Made by a program: the position numbers and the translations under genes. Below are positions 55,258-63,465 of a DNA stretch of 64,000 bases, in pieces. Source of the DNA: Halostagnicola kamekurae (GTDB lineage Archaea > Halobacteriota > Halobacteria > Halobacteriales > Natrialbaceae); contig NZ_FOZS01000003.1 in assembly GCF_900116205.1 (NCBI RefSeq), positions 310,001-374,000 on the forward strand, written 5' to 3'. The notes under the pieces were generated by a model. It searched no databases, was not told where the DNA came from, and saw nothing but the letters and a program-made list of their open reading frames with translations. Position 1 is the first letter of the stretch, and each line of letters begins with the position of its first letter.

Positions 55258-55708
55258 TCACGCCCACATAGGTCTTTGGTATTGCCAAAAACTTTGTTTC
55301 GTTACTCGTGAAAAGTGAGGCGATGAAATATACGCGCCTATCTCGATTGTCAGAGATTGAATCAGACTCCCAACGAAAATTCAAAAGTACTCAACTGTGC
55401 ATTTCAGACAACCGCACACTGCCGAAATCAATTGTACCTATGAGGGCAGCACTCTCATTATTTCCTGCTGTCGCCAGAGCTTTCGTCTACGAAATGGCGA
55501 CACAGATCGCTGAATCTGAAGGACTGGAAGCGACTGAAAGCTCAGGAGGTTACAGAGGCGATGGTGAAGGGATTGACCGACTGGTGATTAAACCGCAGAA
55601 GTACAGCGAAGAGCGACTCTGCAAGAGACGGCCTCAACCGGTGATAGAAGCCGCCGGGAGAGATCGTCTCGTCAACTGTCAAGTTGTAGCTGCGTCTGAA
55701 GCCAGCGA
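55258..55708. other. Intergenic region
   Basis: About 450 bases. A plus-strand open frame from 55308 has no protein character. Contains the IclR promoter (divergent start 55242). Possible remains of other genes near 55490-55620 (LSPELSSTKWRHRSLNLKDW) not identified. Confidence 0.45.
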
Positions 55709-56014
55709 GTGGCGCGAGACGATGGAGCGATCCGGGACTCCGAGCACACGCTCATGTACTTCCTCTCGGACGGCGAGTACCAGTGGAACCCCATCATGCT
55801 GTTCCCCACCCGCGACATCGGCGAGCGCTGGCTTCACGAGTTCTACAAGAACCACGGCAAAACCGTGATGAACGGGCGCACGTCGGTGATGACGAACGTC
55901 CTCGAGTTCGGCGCCAGCACCGACCTCTTCGACAACATCGACGCCGAAAACGGGAAACTGAAAGCTACTCCTCGACCGGCAGTGAGCCGTACCGCTCCTC
56001 GAACGACTCGGTGA
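55709..56014 (+). CDS. Unknown protein fragment (C-terminal part)
   Basis: GTG 55709 opens 101 residues: DSEHTLMYFLSDGEYQWNPI, MLFPTRDIGERWLHEFYKNH, GKTVMNGRTSVMTNVLEFGA, STDLFDNIDAENGKLKA. Protein-like until about 55970, after which it overlaps the antisense of the synthetase. The upstream part of the gene seems missing. No family recognised; GC-rich like the synthetase block rather than like the region just upstream. Confidence 0.5.
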   Translation: MARDDGAIRDSEHTLMYFLSDGEYQWNPIMLFPTRDIGERWLHEFYKNHGKTVMNGRTSVMTNVLEFGASTDLFDNIDAENGKLKATPRPAVSRTAPRTTR

Positions 56015-57605
56015 GCGCGAGCTTGTCGAACTTCCCGGTCGACGTCTTCGGCACCTCGTCGACGAACTCGAAGCGGTCCGGCAGCCACCACTTCGGGAAC
56101 TCCTCAAGGAGGTGCTCGCGGAGGTCATTGGCGGTTACGTCGACCTCCGCTACCACGTACGCCACAGGTCGTTCCTGCCACTTCTGGTGGGGGACACCGA
56201 TAACGGTCGCTTCCGCCACGCGGCCGTGGCCGATGAGCGCGTTCTCCAGTTCGATCGAGGAGATCCACTCGCCACCGCTCTTGATGACGTCGTCGAGGCG
56301 GTCGACCACGTCGATGTAGCCGTACTCGTCGATGGTCGCGACGTCGCCGCTGCTGAAGTAGCCGTCCTCGGTCCACGACGTTTCGGTCGCCTCCGGACGG
56401 CTGTAGTACTCGCCAGCGAGCCACGGCGCGCGCGCCTGCACCTCGCCGGGCGTCTCACCGTCGTGGGGCACCGGGTCGCCGTTCTTGTCGCGCAGCCGAA
56501 CCTTCACGCCCGGCGCGGGGACCCCCGCCTTCATCCGCAGGCGGTCCTGTTCGTCCTCCGGGAGCTGTTTCACTTCGGTCGTCATCAGCGTGTTCGCGAG
56601 GTGCGGGGACGCCTCCGTCATCCCGTAGCCCTGCCCGATGGGGGCCTCGTACACCTCGTCGAACTTCCGGATGAGCGATTCCGGCGGGGAGCTCCCGCCG
56701 ATGAGCACGCTCTGGAGGGTGTCCAGCACCGCCGGCCCGAGCTCGTCGGACTCCTCGATGATGCGATCGACCTCCATCCACACCGTCGGGACGGCCGCCG
56801 CGATCGACACGTTCTCCTCCTCGATGATGGGTATCAGCTCGTCGGGGTCGGTGTGCTGGCCGGGCAGCACGATCTTCGCGCCCGTGAACGTCGTGGTGTA
56901 CGGGAACCCCCAGCCGTTGACGTGGAACATCGGCACGACGGGAATCACCACGTCGGACTCGCTGACGCCGAAGACGTCCACGTGGCTGTGCATCATCGTG
57001 TGCAGGAACTGCCCGCGGTGGGTGTACTGGACGCCCTTCGGGAGCCCCGTTGTGCCCGAGGTGTAGCAGAGCGCGCTCTCCGTCTCCTCGTCGATGTCCG
57101 GCCAGTCGTAGTCCGTCTCGTAGCCCGCGATGAACGACTCGTAGTCCGTCACGGGTTCGAGGCTGGTCTCCGGGATGGCGTCCTCGTCACCGAGAACCAC
57201 GTACTGCTCGATGGTGTCGAGTTCATCGGCGATGGGTTTGATGGTGTCGACGAACTGCGGGTCGAGGAAGAGGAGCCGGTCCCCGGCCTCGTTGATGATC
57301 TTCACGAGGTGGTGCTCGGGCAGCCGGTGGTTCACCATGTGGATGGAGCGCTCGCTGCACGACGGCCCGAAGTAGAGCTCGTAATGCCGGAAGTTGTTGA
57401 GCGCCATCACACCCGAGCGGTCCCCGGGTTCCATCCCGTAGTCGTCGAGGGCGTGCGCGAGCTGGCTGATGCGCTCGTAGGCGTCGCCGTACGTGTATCG
57501 GTGCGTGCTACCGTCGGGGAGCGCGGTGACGATCTCCTTGTGGTCGAAGAGGTCTCGCGCACGCTCCAGGAACGTCGTGATCGTCAGCTCGTAGTCCATC
57601 GTCAT
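55965..57605 (-). CDS. AMP-forming acyl-CoA synthetase
   Basis: 546 residues (ATG 57605; ATG 57599 is also possible). P-loop-like motif ALCYTSGTTGLPKGVQYTHR, then PMFHVNGWGFPY, GQGYGMTEASPHLA, SSGDVATIDEYGYIDVVDRL, DDVIKSGGEWISSIELENAL, and catalytic Lys in PKTSTGKFDKLAL near the C-terminus. Activates a medium- or long-chain or aromatic acid. Overlaps the DUF35 stop region by 4 bp. Confidence 0.95.
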   Translation of the reverse strand: MTMDYELTITTFLERARDLFDHKEIVTALPDGSTHRYTYGDAYERISQLAHALDDYGMEPGDRSGVMALNNFRHYELYFGPSCSERSIHMVNHRLPEHHLVKIINEAGDRLLFLDPQFVDTIKPIADELDTIEQYVVLGDEDAIPETSLEPVTDYESFIAGYETDYDWPDIDEETESALCYTSGTTGLPKGVQYTHRGQFLHTMMHSHVDVFGVSESDVVIPVVPMFHVNGWGFPYTTTFTGAKIVLPGQHTDPDELIPIIEEENVSIAAAVPTVWMEVDRIIEESDELGPAVLDTLQSVLIGGSSPPESLIRKFDEVYEAPIGQGYGMTEASPHLANTLMTTEVKQLPEDEQDRLRMKAGVPAPGVKVRLRDKNGDPVPHDGETPGEVQARAPWLAGEYYSRPEATETSWTEDGYFSSGDVATIDEYGYIDVVDRLDDVIKSGGEWISSIELENALIGHGRVAEATVIGVPHQKWQERPVAYVVAEVDVTANDLREHLLEEFPKWWLPDRFEFVDEVPKTSTGKFDKLALTESFEERYGSLPVEE

Positions 57606-58105
57606 GCTGTCTCACCCTGTGGTTCGAACTGGTAAAATACCCGTTGCTGGTCCAGCCCGTCCTCGATCTCCGTGATCACCAGCGACACCGGGTCGCCGAT
57701 GGAGAGGTCCTCGTACTTCGCACCGTCGATGCGCGCCGACAGCCGCACATCCGCGCCGTCGAGCTCCACGACGCCGGTGACGAACGGCGTCTCCATCCCG
57801 AGCGGGCCGCTCCCGCGGACCGTGGAGAATGCGAACAGCGTCCCCTCATGGGGCAGCGAGACGTACTCGAGGTCGTCGCTCGTGCACTCCGGGCAGATCA
57901 CCCGGGGCGGAAAGTGGAGTTCCCCGCAGTTCTCGCACCGCGTCGTCGAGAGGTCGCCCTCGCGGAGACGGTCGTAGAACTCGTGGATGCGCGTGTGTTC
58001 GGCGTCCTGCAGGTCGTAGAAGTCCAGCAGGCGCGGTAGGTCGATGCGTTCCGGAATCGTGACGGTTCGCCGCGGCGGCTCGCCGCCTGCGTCTGTGTCT
58101 GTCAT
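57602..58105 (-). CDS. DUF35 zinc-ribbon/OB-fold protein, long form
   Basis: 167 residues. N-terminal helical region (RLLDFYDLQDAEHTRIHEFY), zinc ribbon RCENCGELHFPPRVICPECT with two CxxC pairs, OB-fold VSLPHEGTLFAFSTVRGSGP. Between thiolase (4-bp overlap) and synthetase. Extra N-terminal helix distinguishes it from the short DUF35 at 5105. Confidence 0.92.
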   Translation of the reverse strand: MTDTDAGGEPPRRTVTIPERIDLPRLLDFYDLQDAEHTRIHEFYDRLREGDLSTTRCENCGELHFPPRVICPECTSDDLEYVSLPHEGTLFAFSTVRGSGPLGMETPFVTGVVELDGADVRLSARIDGAKYEDLSIGDPVSLVITEIEDGLDQQRVFYQFEPQGETA

Positions 58106-59298
58106 TGTGGGTCCCTCGCGAGCGTCATCACGCTGTGCACGGAGCCGCTCCCGCTGAGGTTGTGGATAAGTCCTGTCTCTGGACTGTCCGGCACCTGGCG
58201 GGCGGACTCCACCTCGCCCGTAAACTGCTTGTATACTTCCAGTGCCTGCGAGACGCCTGTCGCGCCGAGCGGGTGCCCGCAGCCGAGCAAGCCACCGCGG
58301 GGATTGACGGCGATGTCGCCGTCGAGTTCACTGCGGCCGTCCTCGACGAACTGGCCGCCCTCGCCCTTTTGTACCCAGCCGAGGTCCTCGTACTCGATGA
58401 TCTCGCTGATGGAGAAGCAGTCATGAATCTCCGCGACGTCCAACTCCTCGACGGGGTCATCGATGCCCGCCTGCTCGTAGGCCTCCTCGGCGGCCACCGT
58501 GGCCTGCGGCCACCCGGACAGCGACGGGAGGTTGTTGATGGAGTTGCCCGACATCGTCGACTGCCCACTGCCCGTAACGTACGCCGCGGTGTCTGTGAGC
58601 TCGCGGGCCTTCTGTTCGCTGACGAGCAGGAGGCCGGCGGCGCCGTCCGTGATGCCGCTGCAGTCCAGCAGGCAGAGCGGCGGCGCGACTGGGTAGGAGT
58701 TCAGCACGTCGTCGATGTCGACCTCCTGCTGGAACTGCGCGTACGGGTTGTTCGCGGCGTGGCGCTTGTTCTTCACGCTCACCTGCGCGAGCTGCTCGCG
58801 CGTGGTGCCGTACTCGTGCATGTGGCGCTGCGCGAACATCGAGAAGAACGAGGGCGCGTTCAGGCCGTTCACGCCGTCGAACTCGCGGTCGAGCACGTTC
58901 GTCATGCTCGACTGCGTCTCCTCCATGTACGCGTCTCCGAGGTCCATCTTCTCGACGCCGAGGACGAGCGCGACGTCCAGCTGGCCGGCGGCGATGGCGA
59001 GCCACGCGTACCGCAGCGCGGCCTGTCCGCTCGCGCACGCCAGCTCCGTCCGTGCGATCATCTTGTCGGCGTTCACGCCCAGCAGTTCCGCCGCTAGCGG
59101 CGCGACGTGGCTCTGGAACGCGAACCGCTCGGGTTGGACCGCGCCGAGGAACAACCCCTCGACATCGTCCGGCCCGAGGCCGTCCACGTCGTCGAAGGTG
59201 GCCTTTCCGGCCTCCTGCACGAGGTCCTTCCACGTCGCCTCGCGCTTGCCCCAGTCTGCGTGTCCGCCGCCGACGATTGCAGCGTTCCGAGGCATCAC
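58102..59298 (-). CDS. Thiolase (SCP2/acetyl-CoA acyltransferase type)
   Basis: 398 residues. The nucleophile motif is normal here: ELACASGQAALRYAW (Cys about residue 90), GVEKMDLGDAYMEE, CLLDCSGITDGAAGLLL, AEIHDCFSISEIIEYEDLGW, NPRGGLLGCGHPLGATGVSQ with the catalytic His, HNLSGSGSVHSVMTLAR at the end. Cleaves 3-ketoacyl-CoA. Compare with the Ser variant at 3969. Confidence 0.94.
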   Translation of the reverse strand: MMPRNAAIVGGGHADWGKREATWKDLVQEAGKATFDDVDGLGPDDVEGLFLGAVQPERFAFQSHVAPLAAELLGVNADKMIARTELACASGQAALRYAWLAIAAGQLDVALVLGVEKMDLGDAYMEETQSSMTNVLDREFDGVNGLNAPSFFSMFAQRHMHEYGTTREQLAQVSVKNKRHAANNPYAQFQQEVDIDDVLNSYPVAPPLCLLDCSGITDGAAGLLLVSEQKARELTDTAAYVTGSGQSTMSGNSINNLPSLSGWPQATVAAEEAYEQAGIDDPVEELDVAEIHDCFSISEIIEYEDLGWVQKGEGGQFVEDGRSELDGDIAVNPRGGLLGCGHPLGATGVSQALEVYKQFTGEVESARQVPDSPETGLIHNLSGSGSVHSVMTLARDPQ

Positions 59299-59651
59299 TC
59301 GAACTCCGGCTCGCGGTCGTCTCTGAACGCTGTTACGCCCTCGACCATGTCCTCCGTGGTCGTGAGCAGGCCGAACGCCTGGTTCTCGGCGTCGAGGCCG
59401 GCCTGCAGGCTGGCGTCCTGTTCGTCGTCGATGACGCGCTTGGCGACTTTGAGCGCCGTCTTCGGGCCGTCCGCGAGGTCGCCGACGAACTCCTCGGCGG
59501 AGATCTGTTCGCCACGGAAGATCAGTTCCTTCGCGCAGCCCTCGCCGATGATGCGCGTGAGTCGCTGTGTGCCGCTGCCGCCCGGGATGAGCCCGAGGGT
59601 GATCTCGGGGGCGCAGAGCACGGTCACGTTCTCTATGTCAGTTGCTCCCAT
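59295..59651 (-). pseudogene. Enoyl-CoA hydratase, deletion derivative
   Basis: 118 residues. Only APEITLGLIPGGSGTQRLTR, IIGEGCAKELIFRGEQISAE, then FVGDLADGPKTALKVAKRVI and QAGLDAENQAFGLLTTTEDM, VEGVTAFRDDREPEF. The first about 110 residues (including the oxyanion-hole AGAD motif and the first catalytic Glu) are missing, and so is the AxxxGLVxxVVP segment between ISAE and FVGDL. ATG 59651 (MGATDIENVTVL) begins on a short alien lead. Overlaps the thiolase start. Confidence 0.85.
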
Positions 59652-59857
59652 CGTAGAGATAGAAATTAAGACGGTTATTTAAACTAACGGTTACTCTGTT
59701 TCCTGATATGGGGTTTTAGTTAACTACTGATGCGTCCGGGGCTCGTCCCAAAGTTTTGCATGACCGGTCGTCGAAGCGGCGCGCATGCACGACGGAGTCG
59801 CTCGCAGCAGGTACGCACACGGCGCATCGACTGTCGAGGAACTGCGGGTGAAACGAC

Positions 59858-60486
59858 GATGAGCGTCCTCAACGACCACGTGTGCATCGTCGGCGACGGC
59901 GGGAACAGCCTCGGCGAAGCGACCGCACGAGCGCTCGCCGACCACGGCGCAACAGTCGTCGTCAACGACCTCGGTACGTCCGTCCACGGCGAGGGGGGCG
60001 ACCCCGAAGTGGCCGAACGGATCGTCGAATCCATCCGCGAGAACGGCGGCGACGCGACCGCCCACGCCGGCGACCTCACGGAGTTCGCGTACGCCGACAA
60101 TCTCGTCGCCGACACCGTCGACGAGCACGGCCGCGTCGACAGCGTGCTGAACTTCGCGGGTATCCTCCGGGACGACATCAGCTACAAGCTCGACCCCGAA
60201 GACTGGCGCGAGGTCGTCCAGACGAACCTCACGGGCCAGTTCACGCTGCAGGCCGCCTGCCAGAACTGGCGGGAGCAGCTGGTAACGAGGGCTTCGACCG
60301 CCACCGCTCCTACCTCGCAGCGAGCGCGCACTCCGTGCGCGGCAACGTCGGGCAGGTGAACTACGCCGCCTCGAAGGCCGGAATCCAGGTGACGGTGCGC
60401 ACCGTCTCCTCGGAGATGCACCGCCACGGCGTCCGCGTAAACGCGCTCGCGCCGAACGGCTACACGCAGATGACCGAGACCGTCCT
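59858..60486 (+). pseudogene. SDR dehydrogenase, frameshifted and 3'-truncated
   Basis: MSVLNDHVCIVGDGGNSLGE, NFAGILRDDISYKLDPEDWR in the first frame to about 60280, then after a shift at REQLVT/GNEGFDRHRSYLAA: SAHSVRGNVGQVNYAASKAG (Tyr-Lys), VTVRTVSSEMHRHGVRVNAL, APNGYTQMTETVL. Then it ends in foreign sequence at about 60487. Same class as the intact SDR at 52225. Confidence 0.85.
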
Positions 60487-60489
60487 TGG

Positions 60490-60763
60490 GGAACATCGCC
60501 CGTACACGCGCGAGCAGAATGCCGTCGTTGTCGTTGATGATGTCGACGTCGAGCTCGTAGCCGCACAGCATCTCCTCCCGATCGAGGAGAGTCGCCCAGT
60601 CTCGGGAACTGCGGCCGCGACGGTGATTTCCGCTGTCGTCACCGCCGCCGCCGAACGCCGTACAGCCGGCCAGCTCGCTCATTCCGAGCGCGCCCGCTGC
60701 GCTGACTGTCTTCAGGTACGACCGCCGCGTGAGGGATTTATCGAATCCGCCCCCGGAATCTAA
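60490..60763 (-). pseudogene. N-terminal remnant of a Tat lipoprotein binding protein
   Basis: Minus-strand frame TRRSYLKTVSAAGALGMSEL with lipobox ELAGC, then a Gly-rich linker, then DWATLLDREEMLCGYELDVD and IINDNDGILLARVRAMF. Twin-arginine, Cys anchor and Leu/Ile/Val-binding-like start are visible. No ATG before the signal (frame starts near TTA 60763). Fused head-on to the SDR remnant at 60487. Confidence 0.65.
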
Positions 60764-60966
60764 TGTGGGAACATTATGTTAAAATTCTCGGTTATATGGG
60801 GGGATATGTAAACTAGAACGCTAGTTAATGATAACAAGCACGAATCCACTCTCAGTATGGAGCAGAAGTATAACATACTTTTACTAACGGTAATAATACT
60901 ACACCTTGGAAATCCCGGATGTTGGGAAAACTATTTATCATAAAAAGATCCTTGTTGAGTTGTAGC

Positions 60967-61980
60967 ATGGTAGAATATACTCGGCGAGACGCATTAAAAC
61001 GAGGTACCGCTCTGGGTGCAACTGTCGGACTATCGGGACTAGCAGGTTGCAGTGGCATCCTCGGTGGCGGCGGCAGTCAGGGGCTCCGATTCAATTTTAC
61101 GGTTCCGATTGAGAATACTGGGTCACTGTTCGACATTCCGGAGATTCAAGATGAGCTCCCGAATGTCGGAGAAGAATACGAACTCAACGTCTCGCAAGAT
61201 GGTGCCACAACAGATTCGGTAAACGCGTTAGCAGCCGGAGAAACAGATGTGGTCCTAGTCGCAAATGTTAGTTACGCAAATACTATTCTCGGGGAAGCAA
61301 TTCCCGGGGGGTTAACGGCAATCGCGAGTGGGTTCGGTGATGCATATGAGGATAATTATGGGTTCACCGTGTATTCTCTCCCGGATTCGGATATCACCGA
61401 GCCAGAAGACCTAGAAGACGCTACACTCGCTGTCAACACTCTAGGTGGCGGGATCTACGCTGTTTGGATGCACCAACTACGGGAGGTTGGACTTAGTGAG
61501 AACGACGTCGAATTCGTCGAGCAGGGGTTTCCGACGTTTGCAGCGGGCCTGCGGGATGGGATATTCGATGCAGCGATTTTCCCCGCGTTGTTTGCACCAG
61601 AACCACGCTCCGAAGGCTTCACGGAAGTATTTCGTAGTCAGGACGTCCTCGACCCGTACCCGCACGCATTTCTCGCAACCGGGAATAATGTACTCGATAA
61701 TAAGGAAGATAACGTGCGTGCCTTCCTTGACGACTATCAATCGCTGATCGACTATGCGTTCGATAACCGGGATGAGGTAGTCTCACTAGCCAGCGAGCAC
61801 TTCGAGATCTCTGAAGAGACCGTTGATGCATTTTACCTCACGGAGAATGATTATTACCGAGGATCTGCCGAGATCAACATGGATGAACTCCAGTATGCAG
61901 TTGACCTGGTAAATGATGTTGATGTCATCGAGGAATCGTTCGACGTGACCGAATATGCCACAAATGAATACCTCCCGTAA
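60967..61980 (+). CDS. Solute-binding lipoprotein, NMT1/SsuA-like, no transporter partner
   Basis: 337 residues from ATG 60967 (MVEYTRRDALKRGTALGATV); ATG 60919 adds a basic lead. Tat signal with lipobox LAGC (Cys about residue 28). Then GGGSQGLRFNFTVPIENTGS, DSVNALAAGETDVVLVANVS, TLGGGIYAVWMHQLREVGLS, AAIFPALFAPEPRSEGFTEV. Binds an oxyanion or small organic substrate in families such as SsuA/TauA/NMT1. Normally next to permease and ATPase, but there is only mobile DNA downstream. Confidence 0.88.
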   Translation: MVEYTRRDALKRGTALGATVGLSGLAGCSGILGGGGSQGLRFNFTVPIENTGSLFDIPEIQDELPNVGEEYELNVSQDGATTDSVNALAAGETDVVLVANVSYANTILGEAIPGGLTAIASGFGDAYEDNYGFTVYSLPDSDITEPEDLEDATLAVNTLGGGIYAVWMHQLREVGLSENDVEFVEQGFPTFAAGLRDGIFDAAIFPALFAPEPRSEGFTEVFRSQDVLDPYPHAFLATGNNVLDNKEDNVRAFLDDYQSLIDYAFDNRDEVVSLASEHFEISEETVDAFYLTENDYYRGSAEINMDELQYAVDLVNDVDVIEESFDVTEYATNEYLP

Positions 61981-62398
61981 TTCATCGATTGTTACGGGGT
62001 AGCTGTACTGACTATACCGATTGGTATACGAACAACGCCGCCTAAACGCGGAGGTTGAACCGTTACGGAGAAGCCACCTTGCGGATACTCCTCCTAACAA
62101 TTACTTTGTATGATGATGGACGAGTACGGACTAGGATAGAGCATCTTCACTTGAATATATTATTTTATATTTAGTATATTTAATAAAATAATGAAATCCC
62201 CTTCTCTAACTATGAATGAATTCAGGCGGAAGCGACTACGTGGATCGGTTCTGTACGTTTAACTCGGGGCGTGCTGTAGACAGCGTCAACGGCTGATACT
62301 GCCGATAACAGATTTCCTGTCGTGTACCGACCCGTTGGAGGAGTTTCAGTACTTCACAAAGCCGGTTAGTTAGAACGTCTGCTTGCTAATGGTGGGTC
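61981..62398. other. Intergenic region
   Basis: About 420 bases without a recognised gene. 62150-62200 is AT-rich. The ISH3-like remnant begins near 62399. Confidence 0.5.
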
Positions 62399-62864
62399 TA
62401 GAACCAAGCAAGCAGACGGTGAGATCCACAAGGACCACCTTCTTAACTTTCTCGTCAACCGACTTGACGAGGAAGTTCTGCTCTCCTTAGACAATAACGC
62501 TGAAATCACTGCTGAAGACATCTATGAGGTCCTCTACCATCTCCGGACGAAGTTCGAGCCGGAGCGGCTCGAACGAGTCACTAACACGCTCCTGCGAGAG
62601 AATCTCGATGAACTGCTCCCGAGAAGGTGGAGGTCTGGGCAGACCCCCCACCTGCGGCCCTACTACGGTGATGAAGACGACACGAATGGACTCTTCCACT
62701 CGGTCGCAAGGCGTGAAACCACTGCGTTCCACGTCTACACTACACTCTACGCGCGTGTGAAGAACAAACGCTACACGCTGGCGGTACGCCGTCTCGAAGA
62801 CGGCGATACCGCCAGCAGTGTCCTCGCTGAGTTCCCCAGTATCCTCGACGGCCTTGACACCTAG
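62399..62864 (+). pseudogene. ISH3-family transposase N-terminal remnant
   Basis: TKQADGEIHKDHLLNFLVNR, LDEEVLLSLDNNAEITAEDI, YEVLYHLRTKFEPERLERVT, HLRPYYGDEDDTNGLFHSVA, ARVKNKRYTLAVRRLEDGDT, ILDGLDT and TAG at 62862. Compared with intact members, the segment after YEVL (about 30 residues) is missing and the C-terminal half is lost. No in-frame start. Confidence 0.8.
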
Positions 62865-62865
62865 T

Positions 62866-63410
62866 ACGTGAGAGAAGTTTTGGAGCTGGAGAGAGATAAT
62901 CGATACACAGTGAGCGGTAGTCCTCCTCAAGTGGTTCGTACGCCCGAAAGCCGTCAGTATAGACGGTTAACGACTCCTGCTGGCGGTTGGCCAACAGGAA
63001 TCGAATCCGTGATTCAGTCGCGGCTTTCGCCGGGATCACGTGTCGTTCATCGATGCCACGATCTGCGAGAACAAACACAGGAGGTTTGTCCTCAGCGTAA
63101 TGTTCCACGTCCGCGCGTGGACAGGCCACGCGAGCGCGACGGTTGGTCGCGCTCGCGGCCCTTGAGCCCCACTTTCACGTAGAATCCGTCGATCTCAATC
63201 GGATCTTTGAGGTGTAGCCGAGGCGCGTCCAGCGTTCGGAGAAAGCGCTGGACACGCCGGTAGATCTCTTGTAGGAAACGTCGATATCCACGCCTAACTG
63301 CCTGATACTCGTGTTGAAGCGGATGTAGGTGTAGACGGCGAGAAACGACTTTCTGAGCGCCATCGCTGAGTGTTCGAAGACGGTGCCGGTCGGTTCTATT
63401 GAATCCACCG
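62866..63410 (-). pseudogene. ISH4/IS1595-type transposase remnant
   Basis: Minus-strand: ALRKSFLAVYTYIRFNTSIR, QLGVDIDVSYKR, VGLKGRERDQPSRS in other frames, then GDKPPVFVLADRG-like, DERHVIPAKAATESRIRFLL, QQESLTVYTDGFRAYEPLEE. At least two frame changes. The IS1595 pattern 'DGFRAYEPL' and 'KGRERD' fits. It abuts the ISH3 remnant with no gap. Confidence 0.75.
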
Positions 63411-63465
63411 ACGGCGTCGAGGTAAGTCGTCAGAATGATTGAATTGAAGCGGAAGAGGAACCTTT

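Noticed and set aside
56112-57635. 507-residue open frame antisense to the acyl-CoA synthetase
   Set aside because: Composition (Arg/His/Val/Leu/Asp-rich, no domain) is what a GC-rich antisense frame gives; the opposite strand has a full enzyme.
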